From assembly GCA_956465555.1 (NCBI GenBank), contig OY101116.1, forward strand, positions 2,232,001 to 2,296,000: a stretch of 64,000 bases of DNA, given 5' to 3'. The notes under the pieces were generated by a model. The model was not told where the DNA came from. It ran no database searches and saw only the letters and a program-made list of their open reading frames with translations. Shown here piece after piece: positions 55,326 through 64,000 of the stretch. Source of the stretch: Nitzschia sp. pyKryTriq1 (lineage: Eukaryota > Bacillariophyta > Bacillariophyceae > Bacillariales > Bacillariaceae). The translations under genes were made by a program, and so were the position numbers. Positions within the stretch are counted from its first letter, which is position 1; every line of letters begins with the position of its first letter.

Positions 55326-55864
55326 GGTTACTTTTTCGGATTGATTGCTGATCCAACAAACGAACTTTATGGCTCTTCTCGATCCGATCCGATCCGATCC
55401 TACCACCAGATGCTTAGACAGAGTATTCAATTCAATACTGATATGGTAGAATGTTCTGGTAGATACTACCGGTACCGGTATTGTTTGCGTCCCGAGGAGG
55501 AGGAGTCTCGAGATTGTAAGGTATGGTACAAGTATCGCGTGCTGATGATGTTGTTGGTGTGTGTGATGTGGTGTCTTCATTGGCGGGATCCATCCGATGA
55601 CGAATGTGTGAAGAGGGGAATTTTTTTTGAAAAGATAATGGGGGTATTTGCTTCCCCAACATTCCCCGAAGATAAAATATCGATAAGCATTCGATTGAGT
55701 CAGTCGTGGATCTTTTTCGAGCTTCGACGAAAAGTTGCCCGCATTGCTATGCCACTGTGCTCTGCCTGAACGAGAGATGTCAATCCAATACCAAAGAGAC
55801 CACTTCATAGTATTTATTTGAATTTCATTCAGACATACAATACATACAGTGCAAGTCTTTGATC
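55326..55864. other. Divergent intergenic region
   Basis: No gene. (GATCC)n at 55380-55400 and one TACCGGTACCGGTA palindrome at 55469-55482, lying between the CIA30 and PDI starts. Confidence 0.5.
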
Positions 55865-57389
55865 ATGATCGGAATCTCGATGAGTTGTCGCCGTTATTGT
55901 TTGCTTGGTTTTCTGGCTTTGTGTTCACTCGCAGCTCCTAGAGCAGCACTGGCGAGCCTGTATGACGACAACCCGTATGTCGTGTCCTTTGATGAGGTGC
56001 CGAACTTCAAGTCGCAAGTGGCTGGAAGCGACGCTGTCTGGATGATCCATTTCTTCTCCCAATCCGCCTCTTCCAGTCAACAAGTCGTTCCAGAATTCTC
56101 TCAGGTTGCCTTGATTGCTCGTGGGATCTTTCACGTCGGAGCTGTGGACGTGAGTACTGACGCAGGTCAAGCAATTGCCGAGGCCTATGGAGTCAAAACA
56201 TCCTCCTCCTCCATTATGTTCTTTGGAGATGACGGCGATAAACCTAAAAAGCTTGCTGGCAAGAAGACCGCACAGGAAATGCTACAAGAATTAATTCAAG
56301 TGGGAATCGAAACCATTCGAGTACGAGCGGGTGGCAGCAGCAGTGGGCCACAGAGTGGTGGTGGTGGTGGTGGTTCTTCCTCTCATGGTTCGTCGTCGTC
56401 GTCGTCGAGTGGAGGCAAATCCAAAGTCGTTCAGCTGACGGATTCCAACTTTCAACAAGAGGTTTTGGATAATCCACTTGTCTCGGCGGTTGCATGTAAG
56501 TAGACTACGTGCGAGTACTGTCTGTATTTCGAACTGAAAAATAATCAGATGATGTGTGATGATCTACGATGTCAATGTGTTGTTGACTTGTTGGCTCACG
56601 TATGGCATGACGTTTTCACCACCAGTCACCGCGCCCTGGTGTGGGCATTGTAAGGCACTTGTAGGAGACTGGGAGGAAGCTGCGAAACGGTTGGATGGGG
56701 AAGGAGCGTTCCTTGGATGGGTCGACGCCACGGCAGAACAACAGCTGGCAGGAAGGTACAAAGTCCAGGGGTATCCAACAATCAAAATGTTCCCAGGAGG
56801 CGCCAAGGCCTATTCGGATGCCATGGATTATCAAGGGGGTCGGACTGCTGCGGATATTGTACAAGCTGTCTTGGCCGAAGTGGACCGCACTGGCTTGCCC
56901 AAGCCAATTCCTGAACTTGTTTCCGAGGAAGTGCTCAAGGAAAATTGTTCGGGTCACAACCATATTTGTGTGCTCGCTGCGCTTCCTCATATTATGGATA
57001 GTGGTGCCGATGGCCGCAAGGCCTACCAGGAAACCTTTGCCAAAGTTGCCAAGAGCTTTCGCGGATCCGCCTTTTCGTTCTTATGGTTTGAGGGAACTTC
57101 TCAACCCGATGTGGAGCAAATTTTGGATATGACCTTTGGCTTCCCAGCCGTCGCTGCCTTTTCTATGGACAAGGAGGCGTTTGTAGTCATGAGGACCTCC
57201 TTTAATGAAAAAAATGTTGCTGCGTTCCTTCATGGTGTCACAAGTGGTCGTCAACGAACTGCCAAAGTCTCATCCATGCCCAAGGTTGCGACCACGGAAC
57301 CTTGGAATGGACTGGACGCAGCTCCCATCGAGGACGAGATTCCGCTGTGCGAAGTCATGGGGACATGCGATGAGGAGGGCGAACTGTAA
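55865..57389 (+). CDS. Protein disulfide isomerase, P5/PDIA6-like
   Basis: ER thiol-disulfide isomerase. Two exons (55865-56495, 56626-57389) give 464 residues; the 130-bp phase-1 intron has GTAAGT and CACCAG ends and rejoins VSAVA to FTAPWCGHCKAL, which confirms it. Signal peptide of about 28 residues ends AALA-SLYD. The first thioredoxin fold (35-150) aligns in shape (VWMIHFFSQSASSSQQ) but has no CxxC, so it cannot do redox chemistry. A Gly/Ser linker (165-190) leads to the second domain with active site WCGHC at 215-219 and cis-Pro in GYPTIKMFPGG. A b-like domain follows (ICVLAALPHIMD...). The end is EEGEL, only a weak relative of K/HDEL. Start taken at the ATG at 55865; a TTG upstream is rejected. 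Confidence 0.92.
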
Positions 57390-57577
57390 ACAAGAAGAGA
57401 GCAGTCTAGTAAAAATTCCAAGAAGGCTAAAGATCATGCAATCTATTGTCTATTCTCTTCCGTATGATTTCTACCGAAATCTAAGTTTCAATATGATCTT
57501 TTTTTAACATGTGTCGACACTTCCACAAGTTTTTGGTGCGAACAGCCCTTCAGCAGTGGCCTTATTCAGTGAAGTGA

Positions 57578-58774
57578 TCAGCAAAGTACGACATGAGGAC
57601 AGGCCACCAAAAGTTCAAAAATTGTTCCCAAGCATTCCTCGTCGTCCCCAAATGGGAATGCAGCAGCCAGCTGGAAGGGAAAGAGACGCGTCTCACGGTC
57701 TCGCCGTTCCAGTGCATCCGAGTAGGCCTCGACGAGTGAAGATAGTCCTTTGCCCCACTTTCGCTGTCCCGTTTTGATCGCCAGATGCAATGGTAGGTCT
57801 CCATTCTTATCTAGAAAGCTCGCCGCCATGGGGTACGACGATACCAAGACTTCGATCGGGTCTCGAGGAATAAACGCCATGGGCTTGTGGTTGAATTGTT
57901 GGTGGCGTTGTTGCTGTCGACTGACGCTGTCACGTTGCGGGTTACATACCACCAAATGAAGTGGATAATTACCGTCATTATCGGTGATAGAAACTTGTTC
58001 CGGGTAAAGACGCACAGCAATGTCCAAGAAAGGCGAAATGTCACCCAGACAAGACAAATTCGACACCAAGTCGTGCAACCTCAATGTATCATAGGGGGTG
58101 CCACTTTCCTGCCCTTCCGCCTTTGCCGCCGCCAACAGAATTTTGATACGATCGATGAGATCCTTCACTGCGGGATGATCAATAGTAATGTCATTGCCAT
58201 TGCCGTCTTGATCGACAATGGCACCAAATACTTGAAAGTTCTTGTGCTGGCGCAAAAATTGAGTCCAAACCACTTCCGCTGGCTTGGTGCCACAATCATT
58301 GGGTGCCGTTGCCATGTCAATGTTGGCTTGAACTAGCGCTTCCAAAATAGCTAGTGACGCCATGTGTCGGCAGGCCAGATGCAGTGGTGACCCAGCAAAA
58401 GGACTTTGCAGAGAAGCAGCCGTTTTGCCTCCGCGACGAATTAACAGGAGCACAGTCTCCTCGTCGCCTCCGTACAGAATAACCAAATGCAAAGGCGTCC
58501 ACCCTTCTGAGTCTTGCGCGAACAATGCAGTTGGATTGGCATCAATCAACAACTCAATCAAGTCGATGGGGGCTCGATACAAGCACACGAGGTGCATGGG
58601 TGTCAACGCATTTCCCTTTCGGTAGTGCGCGTCCGATGGATAGGTCAAAGTTCTCAGCCTTGCTCCGTCCCAATCGCGTCGTTTGATATGGCGAGTGAGA
58701 GTCTTGGTTGGAGGTCCCATGGAGCAATCAAAAGTACGTTTAACAGAATGGACTGAGTTAGTAGGTACCCTCAT
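57578..58774 (-). CDS. Ankyrin-repeat protein
   Basis: 398 residues from the ATG at 58774; the open frame extends to a GTG upstream. At least six ankyrin-type units are visible: ALTPMHLVCLYRAPIDLIEL, GWTPLHLVILYGGDEETVLL, SPLHLACRHMASLAILEAL, NYPLHLVVCNP, LPLHLAIKTG and LFPFQLAAAFPFGDDE. A loop of about 60 residues separates units three and four. Such ankyrin proteins are numerous in diatoms and generally act as protein-binding scaffolds; the partner is unknown. Intronless. Convergent with the PDI gene, 188 bp apart. Confidence 0.85.
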   Translation of the reverse strand: MRVPTNSVHSVKRTFDCSMGPPTKTLTRHIKRRDWDGARLRTLTYPSDAHYRKGNALTPMHLVCLYRAPIDLIELLIDANPTALFAQDSEGWTPLHLVILYGGDEETVLLLIRRGGKTAASLQSPFAGSPLHLACRHMASLAILEALVQANIDMATAPNDCGTKPAEVVWTQFLRQHKNFQVFGAIVDQDGNGNDITIDHPAVKDLIDRIKILLAAAKAEGQESGTPYDTLRLHDLVSNLSCLGDISPFLDIAVRLYPEQVSITDNDGNYPLHLVVCNPQRDSVSRQQQRHQQFNHKPMAFIPRDPIEVLVSSYPMAASFLDKNGDLPLHLAIKTGQRKWGKGLSSLVEAYSDALERRDRETRLFPFQLAAAFPFGDDEECLGTIFELLVACPHVVLC

Positions 58775-59569
58775 GATTTCGTCCAGCCTTCCGATGGAAC
58801 AAGAATTGACTTGTGTGAGAATTCTTTCTGTTCTTCGCACAGCAAGCTTCGATGGAATTATTCTTTCGATTTAAAATAAGTACTAGGATTCAAGGCTCGC
58901 CTCTATGATAGTGTCTAGGTGCAGTGGCTTGGAACAAGGAGTAGTATCCGCGGTGACAGTATTAGCGGTATCTGCAAGAATGAATGCAATCTCTTTTTGA
59001 CTTGGACTGTGAAGAATGACCGTCATGACAACAAACACAAATTACCGGTAGAGGAGTACTGTACCAGGCATACTTGTACCGGTAACGTTCGTTCGGTTCG
59101 TCGGCATTTTGTTCTGCGAAACTGGCGTGAAGTCAAAGATCTTTTTCCAACCTGGCAGGCGCGCACGCAAGCATGCGCCGGTTTTCAAAACCAACGATAA
59201 CTCATGTCTTTTCTTTCAACCAAATATCATATAAAGGATCCATGTGGTGGGGTGATTTAGCGGTATTTTTTGTCTAACCGATGCCTCATGCCTCCAATAC
59301 CAGTACTTGTACAGTCGGTATTATTATGGAAGTAGCATCAACGATTCCAGGGCACACTTTATCGTGAACCTTCTGGCCGTCGCCTGCACTTTCGTCGACA
59401 GAAGCCTCCGCAGAACCTCCCGCCGACCACCACCAACCAGCCGTCGTCTATCTTCGATCTTCGAAGTCACAAAATAAACCGACCTTTACTGCTTTGCCTT
59501 TACCTCTGACAATATCTCCTACTCCGTAGCATCGTTGGCGTCGATTGATCGTCACCACACGTATTGAAA
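58775..59569. other. Divergent intergenic region
   Basis: No gene. A compact GTAC/TACCGGTA palindrome pair lies at 59043-59083, and a second small group near 59301-59320. Confidence 0.5.
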
Positions 59570-60495
59570 ATGGGCAAGAACTCCAAAAAAAGAGAAGAAG
59601 AGGAGGAGGAGGATGAAGCAGTCTCGTCTGACGAAGAAAATGAAGAGCAATCAGTACAACGTGACGACGACGACGACAACGCCTCCAGTGATGGCGACGA
59701 GGATCACGATGAAGAAAACGACGATATTATTTCAGCTGAAAAACGGACCAAGACGAAAAAGATTCACAAACTTTCGTTGACAGAAACGGAGGACTTTAAT
59801 GAAAAGCTGAAGAAACGCGGTGTGTTGTATATTGCACGGATACCCCCTCGAATGACGCCCACCAAAGTCAAAGCTTTACTTTCTGATTTTGCCGAAGTGA
59901 CTCGTGTCTATCTGGTGGAAGAAGATCCGACCGTTCGCAAGCGCCGAAGAAAGGAGCATGGCAAATCAGGGGGAAAGCGTTACGTGGAAGGCTGGGTAGA
60001 GATGGCCAGCAAGCGCAAGGCCAAGCATATTGCTCAAAGTCTCAACACTACACCTATTTCCAACCAAAAGCGGAATCCACACTTCGGTACGTCTACCACC
60101 ACACTATTGTTCTTTTTTCTAACGAAGTATCTCAATAAAATGTCTACTGCTTGAATGTATGTGTACTCGTAGGTGATTTATGGAATATCAAGTACCTACC
60201 GAAATTCAAGTGGTCTCATCTCACAGAGAAGGTAGCCTATGAACGGCGAGTTCGGGAGCAGAAACTGCGTGTTGAAATGATGCAAGCACGGCGCGAGAAT
60301 GCAGCATACGTTCAAATGGTTGAGACTGGAAAGAAATTGGATAAGATTGAAGAGCGAAAGCGGAAACGTGGCGAGGACGGACCAGTAGTCGCGGGCGGCG
60401 AAAAGAAGATTCGTCACAAACACAAGCAGAAGGCCCCACTGCATGATGGATCAGACAAGTCTGCGAAACGAGCTTTGTTGGGAGGGTTGGTGTAG
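59570..60495 (+). CDS. ESF2: Pre-rRNA processing protein ESF2/ABT1
   Basis: Nucleolar RRM protein of the small-subunit processome that works with the DEAD-box helicase DBP8. Two exons (59570-60086, 60173-60495) encode 279 residues; the 86-bp phase-1 intron has GTACGT and CTCGTAG ends and rejoins NPHF to GDLWNIKYL. Very acidic N-terminus (residues 8-60), then the atypical [24 protein letters not shown] ... [20 protein letters not shown], and the family hallmark [18 protein letters not shown] followed by a basic coil. Start at ATG 59570; a TTG two codons upstream is ignored. Only 35 bp separate its stop from that of the convergent methyltransferase. Confidence 0.95.
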
Positions 60496-60530
60496 AAAAA
60501 ATATAATGATGGAGAATCTCGATCCTGGGT

Positions 60531-61286
60531 TTATTTTGGTTTGAGTGTTATTTTCTGAACGCTGAGGTACTCGTTACGGGCTCGTCGTCGAACCAATGGT
60601 ACCATGAGAAGCCCTAGCGTATCGAATTGTTTAGCAATCTCTTCTGGCTCGTTGTCGTCTACTGTAATCATATAGCACACACCATGAGGTTGAGATAAAA
60701 GCTCTGCAATTTGAGGAATGGCGCGATCAATCACACGTCGACCTCGTTCCCCTCCTGCCCAGCTTGCCTCGATTCCGTGCCCTGCTATCTCGTCGTCCGG
60801 AGTGGGCACGTAGGGAGGATTGAAAATTATGGCGTCTATTCGGTGGTGGAATTCGGGTAGCAGGTCACTTGCCAAGTCACACTGTATCGTTTCGAGGTTA
60901 TTAACTATATTTTCGTTTGCTGTTCGCTTGGCAAACTCCAGGGCGGCTGGATTGATGTCAGTGGCCATCGGCGTGGCATCTGGGAGTAGCTTGGCAAGGT
61001 GCACAATCGGAACACCTGATCCACAGCCAATCTCTAATATCGTCTTGAAATGTTTATCGTAAAAGGAGCGATTTTGGTTCCAATCATCTTGCATGCCGTC
61101 AATCAGCAAGTAAGTGTCGTCGCTGGGCTCGTAAACCTGATCAAAATCTTTCATCGATGCATGATCCAAGGTTGGCATTTCGGCTGACGGTGCCGTTCGC
61201 CCTCGTCTCTCGGCAGCTTTATCTAGAGCTTGCCAGCTGGAGGAGCCGTCATCTTTTGCGGAACGTAGGGGGTGAAAGTCTGTCAT
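60531..61286 (-). CDS. MTQ2: eRF1 glutamine methyltransferase catalytic subunit (MTQ2/N6AMT1-like)
   Basis: SAM-dependent methyltransferase, 251 residues from the ATG at 61286 (a GTG upstream is rejected). DQVYEPSDDTYLLIDGM is the HemK/MTQ2 N-terminal signature, TILEIGCGSGVPIVHLAK is SAM motif I, and IIFNPPYVPTPDDE carries the NPPY glutamine-binding motif, with the family's GG(E)RGRRVIDR following. This type methylates the Gln of the GGQ loop of release factor eRF1, together with TRM112. The N-terminal 40 residues are an extension relative to yeast MTQ2. Intronless. Confidence 0.93.
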   Translation of the reverse strand: MTDFHPLRSAKDDGSSSWQALDKAAERRGRTAPSAEMPTLDHASMKDFDQVYEPSDDTYLLIDGMQDDWNQNRSFYDKHFKTILEIGCGSGVPIVHLAKLLPDATPMATDINPAALEFAKRTANENIVNNLETIQCDLASDLLPEFHHRIDAIIFNPPYVPTPDDEIAGHGIEASWAGGERGRRVIDRAIPQIAELLSQPHGVCYMITVDDNEPEEIAKQFDTLGLLMVPLVRRRARNEYLSVQKITLKPK

Positions 61287-61846
61287 TCTAAGGTGATGCA
61301 CCGTAGAAAAAAGCCAGCACTTATGTTGTCATGTTGTTGTGTCGGGTGTCATGGTTTTGTCCTTTGTCGGAAAAAGTGATGGCGGGAGGCGGGAGGCGGG
61401 AGACGCGGGATGAGAGACACGGCGGAGGAGAGCGGAGAGCGAACGGATCATTGCGGTACGATGGACAGACTACACTTCGCATGTCGCCCGTCGCCCGTCG
61501 CCCATCGCATCATTAAAAAAGAATCGCGCGGATCCGTGCGCACGAGGCGAAGGGCGAAGGGTCGCGTCGCCGTCGGTCGGAGTTGATTTTTGAGGACCAT
61601 CCGTCGCGCGTCGGTTCTTAGAATAATGAATTTGCAAAAAAGCCGCCAAAGAAACACGACACACGACATCGATGATTCTCGACAACTAACGACCGACAAC
61701 CAAAGGTGGAGAAGCAAGAAAGATACAACTGCACTCCATCAGAACTACGTCGACATATTCCCGTCGTCCATCGCATTTCTACAAAGTTTGGCAACATAAA
61801 TTCCAAATATACTTTTTTGAAATAATTCTATACTTTGATCATCAAC
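61287..61846. other. Divergent intergenic region
   Basis: No gene; contains short direct repeats (GGCGGGAGGCGGGAGGCGGG at 61382-61401 and CGTCGCCC copies at 61488-61504). The frames here are by-products of these repeats. Confidence 0.45.
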
Positions 61847-63496
61847 ATGTCGTCTGATAAACGTAAGTATCTTTCTACTAGCTTCAAAGGCTTCTTATGT
61901 GTCACGGATGCTGTGGACGATCATTGCTGACAGGGTGCTCCGTCGTCTTGCAATTTTCTTCTTCTTCTTCTTCTTCTTCTTGGAATACAGCTGCTGGAGA
62001 TCGTGGTGGCCTTTTCGGCGCCGGTGGCCGCTTTAGTGGAGGAGTGGACCCCATCATGGAGAAATTCAATGAGAGTATCCACTTTGACAAGAGGTATGTA
62101 GGTGGAGATCCATTCCACAATATTCTTATTTTCCTTAGCGCCTCAAGCGACGAGAATTCTCACGAAATTTTGATTTTGACATTACTTTTCTTTCTTTTTT
62201 CTTTGAAGAATGTGGGCACAGGATATCCGCGGATCCATTGCCTATGCCAAAGCTATTGGAAAGGTGGGAATCATTAGCGACGAGGAGGTCAAGACTCTCG
62301 TAGAAGGATTGGAAAAGGTTTATCAAGAGTGGGCCGAAGGCAAATTTGAGCTCAAGCCTGGTGACGAAGATATCCACACTGCCAACGAGCGCCGCTTGAC
62401 AGAGATTGTTGGAGCTACCGGTGGAAAACTACACACGGGTCGTTCTCGAAACGACCAAGTCGCTACCGACACTCGTCTCTGGACGGTCGAGGCCGAGCGG
62501 GATATTCTTAAGGATATGGCAACTCTCTTGGAAGAAAGCGCAAAGTTTGCCAAGCAACATATCGATGTCCTCATGGCTGGCTACACTCACTTGCAGCCCG
62601 CGCAACCCATTCGTTTTTCTCACTGGCTCTGCAGTCACCTCTCCCCCTTGATGCGGGATGCTCAGAGACTACAGGACATGATTCCACGTGCCAACCAATG
62701 CCCTCTGGGCTCAGGTGCTCTTGCTGGCAATGCATTTGGCGTCGATCGAGAATTTCTGGCAAAGGAACTTGGATTTGATGGTGTTACTCCCAACTCTCTG
62801 GACTCTGTCTGCGACCGTGACTTTGTCGTTGAATTTCTCATGTGGCATGCCATCATGCTTACTCACATCAGTCAGTTCGCCGAGGACGTCATTATCAATA
62901 ATTTGCTCAAGGGCATTGACATCGACGACGCCTATGCCACTGGTTCGTCGCTCATGCCGCAAAAGAAGAACCCCGATGCACTTGAATTACTCCGAGGAAA
63001 GGCAGGAATTGCGCTTGGTAAGGCCGTCGGATTCACTGCAACGCTCAAGGGTCTGCCACGAGCATACAACAAGGACCTCCAAGAAGACAAGGTGCCCCTA
63101 TTCAGTGCAGTGGACACCGTGAAGGACTGTCTTGCAATTGCGACGGGAGTTATTTGCACGATGAGACCTAACCCAGAAATGTTGATGAAAGCACTCAGTC
63201 CGGAAATGTTGGCGACGGACCTAGCCGACTACCTTGTCAGAAAGGGTGTGCCATTCCGTGAAACACACCACATTAGTGGTGCCTGTGTTCGCTTGGCCGA
63301 AGAGCAAAAGATCAGATTGGATGCTCTGACATTGGAACAGCTGCAAGGAATCGACTCCCGATTTGAAGCCGATGTCTCCAAAGTATGGGACTACGAAGTG
63401 AGTGTCGAGCGCAAGAGCTCAACCGGAGGAACCGCCAAGGCATCCGTCCTCAAGCAGATTGATGATTTGATCGCCTTCGCTCAAACATTGAAATAA
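61847..63496 (+). CDS. ASL: Argininosuccinate lyase
   Basis: Splits argininosuccinate to arginine and fumarate (arginine synthesis and the diatom urea cycle). Three exons: 61847-61862, 61991-62093, 62209-63496; 468 residues. The first exon is only 16 bp (MSSDK plus one base). Intron 1 (128 bp) carries a (CTT)n polypyrimidine run; intron 2 (115 bp) ends in GAAG after a long pyrimidine tract. Motifs: GGRFSGGVDPIMEKFN, THLQPAQP, HTGRSRNDQVATDTRLW and the superfamily signature GSSLMPQKKNPDALEL with the mobile catalytic serine loop. No signal peptide, so cytosolic unless the short N-terminus is cryptic. Confidence 0.96.
61955..61981. repeat. (TTC)n run in intron 1 of ASL
   Basis: About eight TTC units directly upstream of the CAG acceptor, serving as the polypyrimidine tract. 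Confidence 0.8.
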
Positions 63497-63696
63497 ACGA
63501 AAAGCTTTTTCAATCCATTTCCCGGTCCATTACATAGGTCTACGAATATTCCAATAAACATAAACCGTCATATTCAATCACTGAAAAAAGGACGATCTAT
63601 CGATCTTCTTATCCTACATTAGAACTAAGTTCGAAAAAATGGAAGGCATATTGGAATCATCCTCTTTTACGGAGAATATAGCCATCTCATCAAAAC

Positions 63697-64000
63697 TCAG
63701 TCGTCGTCCAGAAGATCGATGATATCTTCAGGGCCAGTAGTTATTGGTTTCGCCAGCTTCGTCCTCATTTCTTCGTACTGTTTTCGGTGCATCTCAGCCT
63801 GTCGCAACACAAAATCTTTCAGCGCAGGTATCTCGACGAATGTGAGTTCAACAGGGCCTCTTCTGAGCGACGACTTCATAAAGTCGCTAATCTGCTTGAG
63901 GTTCTGCACGAATGGCAAGCGCTGCCCGTTCACGGCGACTAAAGAATCGCCAACCTCCGGCTTTTCATGCCCGCCAGCTAATAATTTTCCGCCGACAACC
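63697..64000 (-). CDS. Unknown protein, C-terminal part with a PDZ-like domain
   Basis: The gene enters from the right edge; only its last 100 codons are seen. The sequence GGHEKPEVGDSLVAVNGQRL followed by a helix and PVELTFVEI is a PDZ core (the VGDxLVAVNG strand-turn). The remaining tail is charged (RKQYEEMRTKLAKP) and ends in an acidic DIIDLLDDD. Many diatom proteins of this kind pair several PDZ copies; the N-terminus is needed to name it. Convergent with ASL, 200 bp apart. Confidence 0.7.
   Translation of the reverse strand, partial: VVGGKLLAGGHEKPEVGDSLVAVNGQRLPFVQNLKQISDFMKSSLRRGPVELTFVEIPALKDFVLRQAEMHRKQYEEMRTKLAKPITTGPEDIIDLLDDD

Overview
This window looks like nuclear DNA of a diatom or a close photosynthetic stramenopile. 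Genes are dense and lie on both strands, with small GT-AG introns (mostly 65-135 bp). Ribosome biogenesis and histone methylation genes mark it as eukaryotic. Several proteins begin with a signal peptide that ends at an Ala/Gly/Ser-Phe junction (AGA-FAP, VGA-FAP, SAA-FTT, VNC-FIA, IDA-FTP), the bipartite plastid presequence of secondary red plastids. No tRNA, rRNA, CRISPR or bacterial operon was seen.

Layout. 1-4.7 kb: edge of a plastid DapB-like gene, plastid triose-phosphate isomerase, an HMA-domain protein. 4.7-7.5 kb: gene-poor, rich in GTAC palindromes. 7.5-13.7 kb: AP endonuclease 2, a Ric-8-like helical protein, UTP15. 14.2-21.4 kb: two unknown plastid-type proteins, a DHRS12-like SDR, uroporphyrinogen-III synthase, an OMS1-like methyltransferase, a polyQ protein. 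21.4-23.6 kb: repeat island with a TTAA-flanked inverted-repeat element and a worn Ty1/copia remnant. 23.6-36.2 kb: PPC/DUF296 protein, a long low-complexity protein, peroxisomal ACX4-like acyl-CoA oxidase/dehydrogenase, a 2OG-oxygenase-like protein, RPL9, the mitochondrial phosphate carrier, a VIT/CCC1 transporter, and small uncertain ORFs. 36.2-45.6 kb: an XPG-nuclease/SWIM fusion, a small plastid-type membrane protein, an F-box/LamG protein, NDUFAF6-like. 45.6-53.8 kb: a 2,622-residue ATXR3-like SET protein with HMG-like and CW domains. 53.9-64 kb: CIA30 protein, P5-like PDI, ankyrin protein, ESF2/ABT1, MTQ2/N6AMT1, argininosuccinate lyase, and the tail of a PDZ protein.

The genes are single transcription units, not operons, but themes recur: plastid metabolism (TPI, lysine and haem synthesis), ribosome production and translation (UTP15, ESF2, RPL9, MTQ2), mitochondrial complex I and carriers (NDUFAF6, CIA30 family, phosphate carrier), DNA repair/nucleases (APE2, XPG-SWIM). 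Convergent neighbours are almost touching, while 5' flanks are long and carry clusters of GTAC palindromes. Exon boundaries were set by eye from splice motifs, frame and protein similarity; several open frames begin upstream at a non-ATG codon and were trimmed to the first sensible ATG.
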